A DNA stretch of 64,000 nucleotides from Paenibacillus sp. JZ16 (GTDB taxonomy: Bacteria > Bacillota > Bacilli > Paenibacillales > Paenibacillaceae), in assembly GCF_015326965.1 (NCBI RefSeq), contig NZ_CP017659.1, forward strand, positions 1,364,001-1,428,000, in the 5' to 3' direction. A program made the position numbers and the translations under genes. Positions 44,107 to 52,005 of this stretch are shown here, one piece after another. The notes under the pieces are model-generated. The model was not told where the DNA came from. It was given only the letters and a program-made list of their open reading frames with translations, and searched no databases. Position 1 is the stretch's first letter. Each line of letters starts with the position of its first letter.

Positions 44107-44159
44107 AAAAAAAGCAGAAAATAATAAAGAGGTAAGGGAAATAAGCTTCCCTTACCTCT
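44107..44159 (-). terminator. Terminator of the ZTP riboswitch expression platform
   Basis: On the minus strand a perfect 13-bp stem, AGAGGTAAGGGAA with TTCCCTTACCTCT, and a 6-base loop are followed by TTTATTATTTTCTG. Its first base belongs to the 3' end of the aptamer, so ligand binding can compete with terminator formation. Confidence 0.8.
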
Positions 44160-44240
44160 GCCCAGGCGTACGGCCGTCGTCATCTATGTGCTCCCTCATG
44201 GTCCCCCATGCTACGCCAGTTACACATAAACCTATACATT
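44158..44240 (-). promoter_or_regulatory. ZTP (pfl) riboswitch aptamer upstream of purT
   Basis: The minus-strand RNA carries the pfl-motif landmarks in order: GUGUAACUGGCG near the 5' end, a GGGGGACCAU...GGGAGCAC middle part and the conserved 3' element GCCUGGGCA at 44159-44167. ZTP riboswitches turn on purine and one-carbon genes when the 10-formyl-tetrahydrofolate shortage signal ZTP/ZMP rises. purT is a known type of target. The 418-base gap 44069-44486 holds this element, its terminator and two promoters. Confidence 0.85.
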
Positions 44241-44249
44241 GTTATTTAA

Positions 44250-44278
44250 ATCATACTTAATCTTCCCGTTAATTGCAA
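44250..44278 (-). promoter_or_regulatory. Promoter of the ZTP riboswitch-purT unit
   Basis: On the minus strand TTGCAA and TATGAT are separated by 17 bases, with the expected start about 5-8 bases before the aptamer. Confidence 0.7.
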
Positions 44279-44413
44279 TATCACCGTAAGGCGACATTAG
44301 GATTTAGACTTCAGCATATCGATGGCATCCTTCAGCGATTGCGAAAGCCACTTCTTAGGGTGGATTTATCGCCAAAACGAGAAATTTCGTTATTGATCTA
44401 TCGCTTTAAAGGA

Positions 44414-44442
44414 TTGATGAATGATAGGGTCCAACATATAAT
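44414..44442 (+). promoter_or_regulatory. Promoter of the PAS histidine kinase gene
   Basis: TTGATG and a perfect TATAAT are separated by 17 bases, about 45 bases upstream of the GTG start at 44487. A housekeeping sigma-A type; no sporulation sigma pattern was recognised. Confidence 0.7.
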
Positions 44443-44486
44443 ATGGATAAATTCATTCCTGTCAGATATTTGAAAGGAGACTTGCT

Positions 44487-45929
44487 GTGCTGCCCTATTC
44501 CAACCCCAATCATGATTTTGCCTTTGAACAAGCCGTAATCGGAATGGCAATGATATCGCTTGATGGTTCGATTCTTAAGGTCAATTCGGCACTAAGTGAT
44601 CTATTGGGATATTCACAGCAGGAGTTAACTGCCGGGGCGCCACAAGAAGATAGCAGCATCCGCGCCTTATTGAATCAAGTGGTTTGGAACGCAAGAGCCG
44701 CTCAAAATCAGCAGCAATCCATAACCCAGTTTGAATATGTTTACCATCATCCATCCGATCGTGAAGTATACCTCAGTGTACGTATCAGCGTTAAGGAGGA
44801 GCTGGCGCAGAATTTCCGTGGCTGCTTGGTACAGTTTGAAGATCGAACCTTGCTGAGACAACTTATGAAGCAGCTGGAGCTGAAGGAACAGAAGCTAAAC
44901 GAGAAGGAAAATTCGTTTTTGCAGCTGTTGGAAGGACTCCCCTTATCCGTACTCATAACAAAAAAAGGCATTGTCCACTATGTTAATCCTGCCGCGCTCA
45001 GACTTGTTAATGCTGCGCATCCCCGTGACGTCCTCGGGATTTCAACCGACGTGGTAGTCGACGCATCGCACCATAACAAACTGATGAAACGCAGGGCAAA
45101 ATATGCCGAGAGTGAAGAGATCGGAAGCGTCGATTATCGGATACGCTGTCTGGACGGGCAGGAGAAAATGGTCACGGGATTCACGTTGATCATAAATTAT
45201 GAAGGCGAGAAAGCGGCCGTCGGGATCTTTAAAGACATCACAGAGCAGCAGATGGAAGAAGATCGCGTGATGCAATCCGAGAAGCTGACCACCGCCGGCC
45301 AGTTGGCCGCCGGCATTGCCCATGAAATTCGGAATCCCTTAACTTCGATTAACGGATTCGTAAAATTGCTGCGATCTGCGGAACGAAGCAACGAGCTCTA
45401 TTTTGAAATCATTGAATCGGAGCTCAAACGCATCGAACTCATTGTCAATGAACTCCTGGTGCTCTCGAAACCGCAGAGCGTTCATGTCAGCGGACCCATC
45501 GACGTGTTTGCCATTATGGAACAGATCATTACCCTTATGAAGGTTCAAGCAGCCCTCAAAAATATCGAGATCATCCCTCATTATCCGATGGCACCGGTCT
45601 TCGTTCAGGGTGAAGTAAACCAGCTCAAGCAAGTGTTCATCAATCTGCTGAAAAATGCCATGGAAGCGATGAATCAAGGGGGAACCATTACCTTGGACAT
45701 TTTGCACAACGCTCAAGAGGTTCGAATCATCGTGCAGGACGAAGGGATTGGCATGACGCAGGAACAAATCCAATCCCTGGGGCAGCCCTTTGTTACGACC
45801 AAAGACACCGGGACGGGACTCGGACTGATGATTACCAAGAACATTATTCATAATCATGGCGGTACGATGAATGTAGAGAGCATACCCAATCATGGGACAA
45901 CCTTTACGATCCATTTACCGGCTTTATAA
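44487..45929 (+). CDS. Soluble PAS-domain histidine kinase, sporulation-kinase-like
   Basis: 480 residues without membrane helices. Two PAS domains, about 10-118 and 140-255, are separated by a Leu/Glu/Lys coiled stretch. A HisKA domain with AAGIAHEIRNPLTSI (His279) and a HATPase with GTGLGLMITKNIIHNHGG follow. This is the layout of cytoplasmic Kin-type kinases that feed the Spo0 phosphorelay. No response regulator is adjacent, which also fits a phosphorelay kinase. The start is a GTG six bases after AAAGGAGA. Confidence 0.85.
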   Translation: MLPYSNPNHDFAFEQAVIGMAMISLDGSILKVNSALSDLLGYSQQELTAGAPQEDSSIRALLNQVVWNARAAQNQQQSITQFEYVYHHPSDREVYLSVRISVKEELAQNFRGCLVQFEDRTLLRQLMKQLELKEQKLNEKENSFLQLLEGLPLSVLITKKGIVHYVNPAALRLVNAAHPRDVLGISTDVVVDASHHNKLMKRRAKYAESEEIGSVDYRIRCLDGQEKMVTGFTLIINYEGEKAAVGIFKDITEQQMEEDRVMQSEKLTTAGQLAAGIAHEIRNPLTSINGFVKLLRSAERSNELYFEIIESELKRIELIVNELLVLSKPQSVHVSGPIDVFAIMEQIITLMKVQAALKNIEIIPHYPMAPVFVQGEVNQLKQVFINLLKNAMEAMNQGGTITLDILHNAQEVRIIVQDEGIGMTQEQIQSLGQPFVTTKDTGTGLGLMITKNIIHNHGGTMNVESIPNHGTTFTIHLPAL

Positions 45930-45939
45930 CGCATACATA

Positions 45940-46572
45940 TTATCGGAATGGTGAAGCCAGTTGATAACCGATGTAATAAAAGACTTCTCTGATTAGAAAA
46001 GGAACTTTGCTTCTCAGGCTCTGATACGCGCTCCGGGCTGCGGGCGAAGGATTGGCTTCCAATCCCATATCTTCCACCATCATCATCGCCCGCTTCATAT
46101 GCAGCGGGTCACTTACAATGAGGTAAGAGGACAGTCCTGCTGAATCTCCTACCTTATTGGCAAAGTACAGATTCTGCTCCGTGATCGTCGAAGCCGTCTC
46201 GACAAGGATGTCACTCTCCGGAACACCATGCTCGATGGCATACTGCCTGGCAACTTCCGATTCGGCAAGTTCATCCTCCGAACTGCGTCCCCCTGTAAAT
46301 ATCAGCTTGTCTACGTACTGCCGGTCATACAGCCATAGCGCATGATCAATGCGTCCCTGAAAAACAGGCGATGGCTTCCCTTCCCATACAGCAGCCCCCA
46401 GCACGATGGCTGCATCAGACGGGATATTGGCTGTTCTTTGCGCATAATTCCAAATGGTGATGCCCACATACAGCGTATAAATTAACAGGATTCCAATGAA
46501 TACCCCCAACACATAAATCACGGTACGCTTTCTTCTGCCCCGAGCTTCCCTTGCCGGCATATTTCGTGTCAT
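45940..46572 (-). CDS. YdcF/SanA-family (DUF218) membrane protein
   Basis: 210 residues with a single N-terminal membrane helix (about 17-39) after a basic tail, then a DUF218 domain starting AAIVLGAAVWEGKPSPVFQGRI. Other landmarks are TGGRSSEDELAESEVA and the His-containing SDPLHMKRA. In E. coli, SanA and ElyC of this family affect envelope integrity; the biochemical activity is unsettled. Convergent with the PAS kinase gene (10 bases between stops). GGGGTG precedes the ATG. Confidence 0.85.
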   Translation of the reverse strand: MTRNMPAREARGRRKRTVIYVLGVFIGILLIYTLYVGITIWNYAQRTANIPSDAAIVLGAAVWEGKPSPVFQGRIDHALWLYDRQYVDKLIFTGGRSSEDELAESEVARQYAIEHGVPESDILVETASTITEQNLYFANKVGDSAGLSSYLIVSDPLHMKRAMMMVEDMGLEANPSPAARSAYQSLRSKVPFLIREVFYYIGYQLASPFR

Positions 46573-46631
46573 GCTGCACCCCCAGCGCCCAAACTTAATC
46601 TACCCTTAGTGTCCATTCTATCATTTTCAGC

Positions 46632-46677
46632 AAAAAAAGCCTGCTGCTCCCTTATTGAGAGCGTCAGGCTTTCTTTG
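46632..46677 (-). terminator. Terminator of the bacteriophytochrome gene
   Basis: On the minus strand AGCCTG and CAGGCT bracket an inner GC-rich stem and are followed by seven Ts. Confidence 0.75.
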
Positions 46678-46739
46678 CTGTCAACTATCGTTTTTTTATT
46701 CTAGCACTACCGAGAGTAACACAAACTCGAATCTACCGT

Positions 46740-49286
46740 TTAATCCGCATCATATCCATACAGCGTGACTCTGTTCTTCCCTTTGCTCTTGGCAATATGC
46801 ATCGCTTTCTCCGTCTCCGCGATCAAATCCGTGAACTTTAACATGGATGCTGGTGTAAGGCAGGCCGCCCCCACGCTAACGGTCATAAACCCATCCTCTG
46901 CCGAGCGATCCTTGGGAATGCTGAGTGCAAGCACGCCAAGGCGTATCTTCTCAGCCAATTCATAGGTACGTTCGGGGCTTTCGTTTTTCAGCTTCAGGAT
47001 AAAGGTCCCGCCACCGTAGCGTGATATGGACGCTCCGTAGGGTTCGCCAATAATTTTCAGGGCATCGGCTATCCATTGCAAACATAAATCACCGCCATAT
47101 AAACCATGAAGGGTATTATATACCCGGAAGTCGTCAATATCGACCATCATCAAGGCTAAAGGCAGCTTATTCTGAACACATTCCTCCCAGTCCATCGACA
47201 GTTCTTTTTCAAAAGTCAGCGGATTGGGCAGTTCGGTCAGCGGGTCTGTTGTCACATAATTTTGAAGCTGATCCAGCACATCGGAGTATACCCGATCCGG
47301 GCCATCTTCCGCCGTACCTTCTCTCAGAATCACCATAATGGAGGATTTACGCCCTTGATGAATAGCAGCCAGCATAAATTCAAGCTCGATCCCGTTGCCC
47401 TCCAGCGTAACAAACCTGCCGCTGCCGGATACTAACTGGGTTTGATTCTGCTCCATCCGTTTGATCTGCTCTCTCAGATCAAGTCGCGAATCTTCTCTAG
47501 CCAACTTATATATCTCAAGCTGCAGCAGCTCTTCGGGTTTCTTTGCACCGAACAGCGATTCGGCCTGCACATTGCAATACATAATGGTACCTGCCGTTGT
47601 CAGTGACAAGAAAGCGACAGGCGACAGGCCCATGAGCTGCAGGTACCGTTCTTCGTTCTCTCTGAAAATTCTCGCATTCTGTATGGCCTGTTCTTTTGCT
47701 TGCCTTAATTGATCATCCGTCTGCTTGCGAACGATCGACTTCAATTGCGGGAGAACGCTTAACTCCTGTGACTTCCAAGAATATGAGGTCCCCTCAACCA
47801 CCTGTCTCCATTTTTCGAATGATTTACGCGGAGATAAACGGACCTTATCCTCCTCTTGGATAACGGCTTTGGCCGGATCGCCGGCCCAATCCACAATTTG
47901 AACAACCCCGGGCCTGAACCACATGACATAATTTTGTTGGCCTGGTGACAAAGCGAGATACAATACACCTGATGCGATATCCTTATAAGCTTTAGCGGGT
48001 TCATATTCGGCACTGAGTTTAGAACTGTGGTACGTATAATCTTCGGCCTGGGCAGATAACCAGCCGGCAAGCTCCATGACTTGCTTCGAAGTTGGTGTCG
48101 TACCGTACAGCATCAAATTATCTTGATAATAAACGACAGCCCCGGTAGCGCTCATTAAATCGAGCAAGGTCTGCTCCTCGTTGTCAAGCTGTTCGATAAC
48201 ATGGAATACATCGGTTTGGCCGATGAAAATTTCGGTAATGCGGGCGGATAAAATTCTGAGCCTCAACTCTGTTTGATAATCGTCGAGCTGCTGTCGTTGA
48301 TACAGCTCGTTGGAGAAAAAGGAGCCCAGAAAGTTGCATAGGTTGCGGGTCCGGTGGGATACATATTTTCTACTATAGTGATGACAAGTAATCAAACCCC
48401 ACAATTGGTTGTCATGGATAAGGGAAATCGTGGTTGTCGCGCCAACCCCCATATTATGAAGGTATTCGATATGAAGCGGAGAGACACTCCGCAGCGCAGA
48501 TAAACTGAGATTCAATGGCTTGCCAGTCAATGGTTGTACCGTAGGAATAATCTCGACCGGCGTATAACTCACATCAACAATCGTCCGCAGCCAATTTCTT
48601 AGATACAGTTCACGGGCTTGCCTAGGAATATCCGATGCCGGATAATGGTGTCCCAAAAAAGGCTCCAGCTCCTGCTCTTTAGCTTCGGCAACCACTTTTC
48701 CGTTCCAGTGATCATCAAACTCATAGAGCATCACGCGGTCATATCCGAGAATATCCTTCACGAGCTCGCAAGCCACTTGACTCGCCTCCACACGATTCTC
48801 GGTTCGTTTCATGCGACTGAAGAACGTCTGTATCCTTTCAAAATCATCCGTAAAGGCTACGGTATCTTCCGATACCAGCTCCAATTCAAGCAGTATCAAC
48901 CCTTCGCTTTCGTGGACAATTCCGAAAAACGCAACCGGATCATCCCCAACCGGAATCGTTAAATTGATATACTGTAAATCGGGCGTGGCGATCGCCTGAA
49001 GATCCCGATGAATCATCAGCTCAAATTGGGCCTTTCCAATAAGTGCTTCCAAATGCTGTCCCAGAAGTGCTTCTGCGCTAATGCCTAAGAACTGATCCGT
49101 ATTTCGGCTGCATTGGGCGATCCTATAGTCATCAATAGGGTTAATGGCAAGCAGTACGCCATGGGGCTGAATAAATCCTGGAATGTGAATAGGTTCTTTC
49201 TCGCAATTCGTCAGGTCGATCGGTCCATCCGTTACATAATCGCCCTCCGTCAGCAGCTCTCGATTTAGTGGATCCTGTTCCGTCAT
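46740..49286 (-). CDS. Bacteriophytochrome with C-terminal PAS and degenerate GGDEF domain
   Basis: 848 residues: PAS-GAF-PHY photosensory core (about 20-500), a short PAS (about 550-680) and a GGDEF-fold domain (about 690-845). Cys28 in LTNCEKEPIHIPGFIQPHG is the expected biliverdin attachment site. YPASDIP (215-221, Asp219), His272 in SPLHIEYL and His302 are the conserved chromophore-pocket residues, so red/far-red photochemistry is likely. The output domain reads GGGTF (758-762) instead of GG(D/E)EF, lacking the catalytic acidic pair, so diguanylate cyclase activity is doubtful. No histidine kinase domain and no heme oxygenase gene are adjacent. The ribosome binding site is weak (GGGAAG). 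Confidence 0.9.
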   Translation of the reverse strand: MTEQDPLNRELLTEGDYVTDGPIDLTNCEKEPIHIPGFIQPHGVLLAINPIDDYRIAQCSRNTDQFLGISAEALLGQHLEALIGKAQFELMIHRDLQAIATPDLQYINLTIPVGDDPVAFFGIVHESEGLILLELELVSEDTVAFTDDFERIQTFFSRMKRTENRVEASQVACELVKDILGYDRVMLYEFDDHWNGKVVAEAKEQELEPFLGHHYPASDIPRQARELYLRNWLRTIVDVSYTPVEIIPTVQPLTGKPLNLSLSALRSVSPLHIEYLHNMGVGATTTISLIHDNQLWGLITCHHYSRKYVSHRTRNLCNFLGSFFSNELYQRQQLDDYQTELRLRILSARITEIFIGQTDVFHVIEQLDNEEQTLLDLMSATGAVVYYQDNLMLYGTTPTSKQVMELAGWLSAQAEDYTYHSSKLSAEYEPAKAYKDIASGVLYLALSPGQQNYVMWFRPGVVQIVDWAGDPAKAVIQEEDKVRLSPRKSFEKWRQVVEGTSYSWKSQELSVLPQLKSIVRKQTDDQLRQAKEQAIQNARIFRENEERYLQLMGLSPVAFLSLTTAGTIMYCNVQAESLFGAKKPEELLQLEIYKLAREDSRLDLREQIKRMEQNQTQLVSGSGRFVTLEGNGIELEFMLAAIHQGRKSSIMVILREGTAEDGPDRVYSDVLDQLQNYVTTDPLTELPNPLTFEKELSMDWEECVQNKLPLALMMVDIDDFRVYNTLHGLYGGDLCLQWIADALKIIGEPYGASISRYGGGTFILKLKNESPERTYELAEKIRLGVLALSIPKDRSAEDGFMTVSVGAACLTPASMLKFTDLIAETEKAMHIAKSKGKNRVTLYGYDAD

Positions 49287-49328
49287 TGCTTATCAACTTC
49301 CCTTATTCACAGATTTAATATCAAATAA

Positions 49329-49366
49329 GCCCAATGCATCTCATTGTTATAAGAGATCCATTGGGC
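49329..49366 (-). terminator. Terminator of the GNAT acetyltransferase gene
   Basis: GCCCAATG-ATCTC and GAGAT-CATTGGGC pair with one central mismatch around a 10-base loop; the minus-strand continuation TTATTTGATATT is T-rich. Confidence 0.65.
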
Positions 49367-49388
49367 ACAGCATATTATAACAATAGAA

Positions 49389-49910
49389 CTATGAGATTGT
49401 ACGCCATTCAGTCTTCAGCATAGCATAGTAATACTCATCCCACCAGATATCGCCACGAGGAATACACTGTTGAAAATAGCCTTCTCTCCTCATACCCAGC
49501 TTCTCCATCACCCGATACGAAGGTGTATTCTCAGGCTGGCATGTCGCAATGATCCGATGCAACCCCATTACTTCGAAACCGTGCTGAAGCAAAGCTCTGG
49601 CAGCTTCCGTGGCATACCCCCTACGGTGATAGGTTGAATTAAACACCCAGCCGATTTCATAGGTATGTTCGCCGAACCATGGATGAAACACCACATGTCC
49701 TATCACCCGTTGTTCCTTTTGCAGGCAGACGGCATAATGATGAGCTTTATCGCCCTTGTTCTGAGCAAGAAATTGTTTTACTGTTTCTTCCGTATGCACA
49801 GGCTCAGGCATGTAATGCATCACCACCGGATCGGATGTATATTGCAGAACATCCTGCCAGTCTTCTGGTTCAAACTCGCGAATTATTAATCTTTCCGTTA
49901 CGATATCCAT
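49389..49910 (-). CDS. GNAT-family N-acetyltransferase, RimJ/RimL-like
   Basis: 173 residues. It opens with TERLIIREFEPEDWQDVLQY, the usual first strand and helix of RimJ/RimL-type enzymes. IGWVFNSTYHRRGYATEAARALLQHGF carries the acetyl-CoA pyrophosphate loop (RRGYAT), and NTPSYRVMEKLGMRREG is typical of the C-terminal part. It transfers acetyl from acetyl-CoA to an amine; the substrate (ribosomal protein N-terminus or small molecule) is unknown. GAGGAG lies before the ATG. The 256 bases upstream (49911-50166) hold no further gene. Confidence 0.9.
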   Translation of the reverse strand: MDIVTERLIIREFEPEDWQDVLQYTSDPVVMHYMPEPVHTEETVKQFLAQNKGDKAHHYAVCLQKEQRVIGHVVFHPWFGEHTYEIGWVFNSTYHRRGYATEAARALLQHGFEVMGLHRIIATCQPENTPSYRVMEKLGMRREGYFQQCIPRGDIWWDEYYYAMLKTEWRTIS

Positions 49911-50166
49911 TTGCCCGACTCCTCTTCAAAATGTATTCAAGTGTCCTCTTCATACCGCACACTTCAATACAGAGGCAAATGCGATTCGCCGTATATACAG
50001 ATCTTTCTTAATTACGCCGGGTCACCCTCTTTCACTTTTCAACTTACTCTCATTAAAGATTCGATCAAAAGAGTGACATTCCTTCATAATATGTCAAATT
50101 TCTGGTTATTTTTCCGCTTATCGCTCTCATCTCAAATTGTTTCTTTGTGTTTCATTTCATTACAAC

Positions 50167-50631
50167 TTAGACTTGGCTGAGAATCGATTTCATTTTATCA
50201 AAATGCATGCCTTCATGATACAAGCAAAAGCTTAAGAATTCTTCGACCCGGGTTAACTTTAAACCTTTGGAGGTTGTATAGGGGGATAAAACCGTATCGT
50301 GCAAATGCCCGTTGTACCTGCGTTCGATTCGGTGGACCTGACCCTCAAGCAGTTCGACAAGCTCGTGTATGGATGGCCATGCTTCGCTAATCTCCCTTGG
50401 CTTTGAACCCGATCGGAACAGCTCGGTATATTCAGAGGGAAGGGTTATAGGTTCTCCGTTCACGCCGAACGCAAACCTTTCCGCTATGAATAAAACATGT
50501 CCCATATTCCATTTCACGTGGTTATTCATTCCACTCGGAATCAACTCCGCTATATCATCCGGGAGATCCCTTACAAGATTCAACGTTTGTGCACGCACAA
50601 ATTCCAAATGTTCAAACAGGTATGCTCTCAT
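50167..50631 (-). CDS. DinB-like (DfsB) family protein
   Basis: About 154 residues, a four-helix bundle with His residues at the DinB metal-site positions (NNHVKWNMGHVLFIAERF and CLYHEGMHFDKM). Family members include bacillithiol- or mycothiol-dependent transferases and DNA-damage-inducible proteins. The role here is unknown. The start at 50631 (MRAYLFEHL) has AAGGAG eight bases in front; an earlier GTG would abut it. Confidence 0.82.
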   Translation of the reverse strand: MRAYLFEHLEFVRAQTLNLVRDLPDDIAELIPSGMNNHVKWNMGHVLFIAERFAFGVNGEPITLPSEYTELFRSGSKPREISEAWPSIHELVELLEGQVHRIERRYNGHLHDTVLSPYTTSKGLKLTRVEEFLSFCLYHEGMHFDKMKSILSQV

Positions 50632-50730
50632 GCAGCCCACTCCTTCTCATTAATATCCAGCGTCCGCTTTAACCGAGTGTACTCCATATGCGGATAAAGA
50701 AATAATATTGTTTTCACTCCGTTTCATAAA

Positions 50731-50768
50731 AAAAATGGATGAATCAAGGGCAAGCCTTCATCATCCAT
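50731..50768 (-). terminator. Terminator overlapping the stop of the LysR gene
   Basis: On the minus strand ATGGATGA and TCATCCAT pair perfectly and are followed by seven or more Ts. The first arm contains the stop codon of the LysR gene. Confidence 0.75.
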
Positions 50769-51675
50769 GGATATACTGGTTTTTTTCGCGGATATCCGCT
50801 TGAATATAAGAAATAAACGAATGGACTTGCGCAGGTCTCGCTTCTTGTCTCTTGATGCATACCCGAATAGGGTGCGGGAAAGTTACGCCAGACACTTTAA
50901 CCTTGCCAAGTTCGCCCGAAACCAGTTCTTTCTTGATAGAAAGAGCAGGAACTAACGCAGCCCCGTATCCCGCTTTTACCGCTTCAATGGATTCCTTCAA
51001 CCCCTCTATCGTTATGGAACAGCGAGGTTCGCGTGCATCCGATGACTCTATCAACGACCATAACCGTTTTCGCGTGTAACTTCCTTCTTCCCTCAACACA
51101 AAGGGTTCCTCCATAAGCTCAAGGAATGTCACTTCTTTATCGGCTAGTCGATGAAGGGCAGGCACAGCAAAAATTAATTCATCTTCCATTATTGTAAAGG
51201 ACTCGATATCTTCCGCTTCAATGGACCAGCTGCCGCATACGATGGAGATATGCACCGAATTGTCCTGTAACCGCTGCAGCGCAGTTCGGGAATTTCCTTT
51301 CAGCAGCTGCACCTCCATCCTTGGATGCTCCTGCTTATACCCAACCAGCCATCCGGGCAGCAAAGCGCTCTCGGGCAGCTCGGTTGCACATATTCGCAAA
51401 CTTCCCTGCTGACCGGATTTGATGGCCTCCATCATCTCTTCCATCTCGGCTTCCATCGCAAATAACCGTTGGGAATGCCTGGCCAAGGCAATGCCTGCTT
51501 CAGTCAATTGAATATTGCGTCCGTTAGCCTCAATCAATTTCATGCCGAGCTCCCGCTCCAAATTGCGGATTTGGGCCGTAACGGCTGGTTGACTTAACAG
51601 CAAATTGCCGGCCGATCTCGTAATGCTTCCCGTCTTGGAGACATCATTAAAAATGCGTAGTGCATGAAGATTCAT
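50761..51675 (-). CDS. LysR-family transcriptional regulator, CysL/YwfK-like
   Basis: 304 residues. The N-terminal winged helix MNLHALRIFNDVSKTGSITRSAGNLLLSQPAVT is followed by a periplasmic-binding-like effector domain. General sequence features resemble CysL/YwfK and related regulators, but ligand and target cannot be read. The nearest divergent gene is the secreted repeat protein at 52006, more than 300 bases away. GAGGGATGA precedes the ATG. Its transcript ends in a hairpin overlapping the stop codon. Confidence 0.88.
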   Translation of the reverse strand: MNLHALRIFNDVSKTGSITRSAGNLLLSQPAVTAQIRNLERELGMKLIEANGRNIQLTEAGIALARHSQRLFAMEAEMEEMMEAIKSGQQGSLRICATELPESALLPGWLVGYKQEHPRMEVQLLKGNSRTALQRLQDNSVHISIVCGSWSIEAEDIESFTIMEDELIFAVPALHRLADKEVTFLELMEEPFVLREEGSYTRKRLWSLIESSDAREPRCSITIEGLKESIEAVKAGYGAALVPALSIKKELVSGELGKVKVSGVTFPHPIRVCIKRQEARPAQVHSFISYIQADIREKNQYIHG

Positions 51676-51885
51676 AGGTCATCCCTCGATTCTTGATCTA
51701 TTCACCTGGTCAATCTGTTGTGATCATTTAGATCGTTTATATCCTAAATGAAGTCCATTTGTAAACTGCTGAATCGAATATAGGACACATCGAGGGGAGT
51801 GCTCTGAATATAAGGAGCTCTGACTTCTTGGTGATCCGAGTTCGTAATCAGCATGATGATCCGTTTTCATGAATTTTCATGGTCC

Positions 51886-51913
51886 TGCAACCTTTTAACA
51901 TTTCTCCCGTCTA
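51886..51913 (+). promoter_or_regulatory. ECF-sigma-type promoter upstream of the secreted repeat protein
   Basis: TGCAACC and CGTCTA separated by 15 bases are the AAC/CGTC signature of extracytoplasmic-function sigma promoters in Bacillales. It lies in the 330-base gap 51676-52005, about 90 bases before the start codon. Nothing else but the small hairpin at 51963 was recognised there. Confidence 0.6.
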
Positions 51914-51962
51914 TAGTGGTGCAGCAAGTACATTTTACCAATTCATGATACGACTTAGCTGA

Positions 51963-51980
51963 ATCCTAGCGTTCTAGGAT
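51963..51980 (+). promoter_or_regulatory. Small perfect hairpin in the 5' leader
   Basis: ATCCTAG, CGTT and CTAGGAT form a perfect 7-bp stem with a 4-base loop, 25 bases before the ATG and 12 before the GGAGG. It could protect the mRNA 5' region or modulate ribosome access. Confidence 0.4.
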
Positions 51981-52005
51981 AATCTACATTTGGAGGATAC
52001 CTACC

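Noticed and set aside
44128..44159. Hairpin read as a plain terminator of an upstream gene
   Set aside because: No minus-strand gene precedes it; the conserved aptamer just 5' shows it is the riboswitch expression platform.
44273..44473. 66-codon frame upstream of the PAS kinase
   Set aside because: It overlaps the purT promoter and runs across the kinase promoter; no ribosome binding site and no family resemblance.
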